A program made the translations under genes and the position numbers. From contig JASHXG010000030.1 in NCBI GenBank assembly GCA_030043675.1, positions 1 through 7,018 of the forward strand: a stretch of 7,018 nucleotides of DNA, in the 5' to 3' direction. Below the pieces are notes generated by a model. The model was not told the origin of the DNA and did not search any database. It worked only from the letters and a program-made list of their open reading frames with translations. This DNA is from Vulcanimicrobiota bacterium (GTDB lineage Bacteria; Vulcanimicrobiota; Vulcanimicrobiia; Vulcanimicrobiales; Vulcanimicrobiaceae). Shown here piece by piece: positions 5,792-7,018 of this stretch (position 1 is the first letter of the stretch; each line of letters opens with the position of its first letter).

Positions 5792-7018
5792 ATGTTCCCG
5801 TTGATCGCCGCCATCATTGCGGCCTCTCCTTCCCCATCGCCATCGCCGACGCCCGTTCCGCAGATCGCTCACGTCGTGACGAGCGATCGCGGCCTCGAGT
5901 CTGCCGAACGCACGGCGCGAACGACTTACGTCGTTACCGCTGCCGACATCGCGCGCGACGGCGACCTCACCGTCGCCGACGCGATCGCGAACGTCCCCGG
6001 CGTCAACGTCGTTCGCTACGGCGCGTTCGGATCGGCTGCAAGCGTCGGGATTCGGGGCAGCTCATCGTCACAAGTTCTCATCCTCATGGACGGCTTACCG
6101 ATTGCCGGCGGCGAGATCGACGGCCTCAATCTCGAACAGCTCTCGGTCGCCGGAGTCGACCGCATCGAGGTCGTCGAAGGCGGTGGCTCGACGCTCTACG
6201 GCTCCGGTTCCATGGGCGGCGTCATCAACATCATCACCGCGGCGCAACCGCAGATGAGCAGCGCGACGGTGTCGACCGGTTCGTTCGGCCAGCAAAACTA
6301 TGCATTTACCACCCCGTACGTGACATTTCAACGGACCTATGCGACCAACGATTACTCGGTCGTGAACGCGCCAAATCGCCAGAACGCGCAAGCCGGTTTG
6401 ACGACCGTCAGCGCGCGCTACGGACACACTTTCGGCGACTTCGACGTGACCGTGAGCGGAGATCTCGGCTATGCGCTAGCGGGGGCGCCGGGCGAACTCG
6501 ACTTTTTCTCTCCGACCAGCGAGCAGAGTAACGTCAATCGGGATGTGCGCCTGAGCGTCGAGCATCGCGGGCTGCGCTCGACGACCACGCTCGACGTCGG
6601 CGACTCTTCGCAGGATCTTTCCTTCACCTGCAACACTCCGGTGGACGAGAGCTGCCCGAACGCCGCCTATCCGACGCCGCCGCCGGGCGAGCTGTCGAAT
6701 CCGCCCTACGCGCAGATGCTCTACGACCAGCACTGGATGGCGAGCCTGCGCAACGTGACCGGCGACGATCGCATGCGCATTGTCTACGGCATCGATCTGC
6801 TGCGCGGCATTGCTCGCGTGGACGCAGGAACCGGCGGCGGATCGCCGCTCGCGGCCGATAACGCGCCGATCTTCGATCCGTACGCTCAAACGGCGGCCTA
6901 CGTGCAGTCACAATGGTTCTTCTCGAACGGCAACGAGATCTATGCCGGCGTGCGCGGCGAGCGCGACGGCGGCTTGGGAGGAGCCTACTCGCCCTCACTC
7001 GGGGGCATCGTGCACCTG
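5792..7018 (+). CDS. btuB: TonB-dependent outer-membrane receptor, BtuB-like, C-terminal barrel cut by the window edge
   Basis: This is an outer-membrane active transporter, most likely for cobalamin because a cobalamin riboswitch sits directly upstream. 409 codons are present with no stop. A very short signal peptide, MFPLIAAIIAA, is followed by a Ser-Pro repeat linker (12-23) and a TonB-box-like HVVTSD (27-32). The plug domain (about 41-150) carries VADAIANVPGVNV (61-73), SVGIRGSSSSQVLILMDGLPI (84-104) and RIEVVEGGGSTLYGSGSMGGVINIIT (124-149), textbook plug motifs. The beta-barrel begins near 157; a full receptor is usually 600-700 residues, so about half is missing. Cys280 and Cys288 are close together in what should be an extracellular loop and could form a disulfide. 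The start has a strong ribosome site. The receptor family is certain; the B12 substrate rests on context. Confidence 0.92.
   Translation, partial: MFPLIAAIIAASPSPSPSPTPVPQIAHVVTSDRGLESAERTARTTYVVTAADIARDGDLTVADAIANVPGVNVVRYGAFGSAASVGIRGSSSSQVLILMDGLPIAGGEIDGLNLEQLSVAGVDRIEVVEGGGSTLYGSGSMGGVINIITAAQPQMSSATVSTGSFGQQNYAFTTPYVTFQRTYATNDYSVVNAPNRQNAQAGLTTVSARYGHTFGDFDVTVSGDLGYALAGAPGELDFFSPTSEQSNVNRDVRLSVEHRGLRSTTTLDVGDSSQDLSFTCNTPVDESCPNAAYPTPPPGELSNPPYAQMLYDQHWMASLRNVTGDDRMRIVYGIDLLRGIARVDAGTGGGSPLAADNAPIFDPYAQTAAYVQSQWFFSNGNEIYAGVRGERDGGLGGAYSPSLGGIVHL

Noticed and set aside
5827..5860. Short tandem ccatcg-like repeats near the receptor start
   Set aside because: They simply encode the Ser-Pro linker of the receptor; there is no sign of an independent repeat or a CRISPR array.
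5762..5872. Extension of the BtuF frame to GTG 5872
   Set aside because: It runs antisense through the receptor's start and signal peptide and translates to Arg/Gly-rich sequence with no protein features.
6095..6998. Minus-strand open frames opposite the TonB receptor
   Set aside because: They are shadows of a clearly conserved plus-strand receptor that reaches the window edge; their translations lack any domain.

Overview
The window is high-GC DNA from a diderm (two-membrane) bacterium. It carries a TonB-dependent outer-membrane receptor, a periplasmic binding protein and a lipoprotein, all arranged in short bacterial operons. The receptor has a very short signal peptide, a Ser-Pro repeat linker and a plug domain of a style I associate with Candidatus Eremiobacterota (WPS-2). 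The Pro-Phe-Asp-type palindromic intergenic repeat fits a soil or environmental lineage of that kind. The phylum is an impression from memory, not a demonstrated assignment.

Layout. Positions 1-1544 (minus strand) hold a CPA1-type Na+/H+ antiporter that runs off the left edge. Positions 1545-1905 are a 361-bp divergent intergenic region dominated by a 302-bp repeat element with 32-bp inverted ends and a strongly folded interior. Positions 1906-2991 (plus) encode a K+-channel-like membrane protein with a TIGYGD selectivity filter. After an 18-bp convergent gap, three minus-strand genes form a tight operon, transcribed from right to left: a BtuF-like cobalamin-binding protein (stop at 4763), the GTPase HflX (3705-4766) and a lipoprotein trypsin-like serine protease (3010-3708). 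Each junction is a 4-nt start/stop overlap (TTGA, then ATGA). Positions 5613-5750 (plus) are a cobalamin riboswitch, followed by a ribosome binding site and a TonB-dependent receptor (5792 to the right edge, incomplete).

How the genes fit together. The right half is a vitamin B12 uptake locus: a riboswitch-controlled outer-membrane receptor diverges from the periplasmic binding protein that would receive its cargo. The inner-membrane BtuCD components are not in the window. HflX (ribosome rescue and splitting) and the membrane-tethered protease share the binding protein's transcript and suggest an added envelope or stress role. The left half is a divergent ion-homeostasis pair (Na+/H+ exchange and K+ channel) whose shared control region has been invaded by, or built from, repeat DNA. 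The most unusual points are that repeat element, which appears to provide the channel's ribosome binding site, and the BtuF 5' end, which appears to be encoded antisense to the riboswitch.
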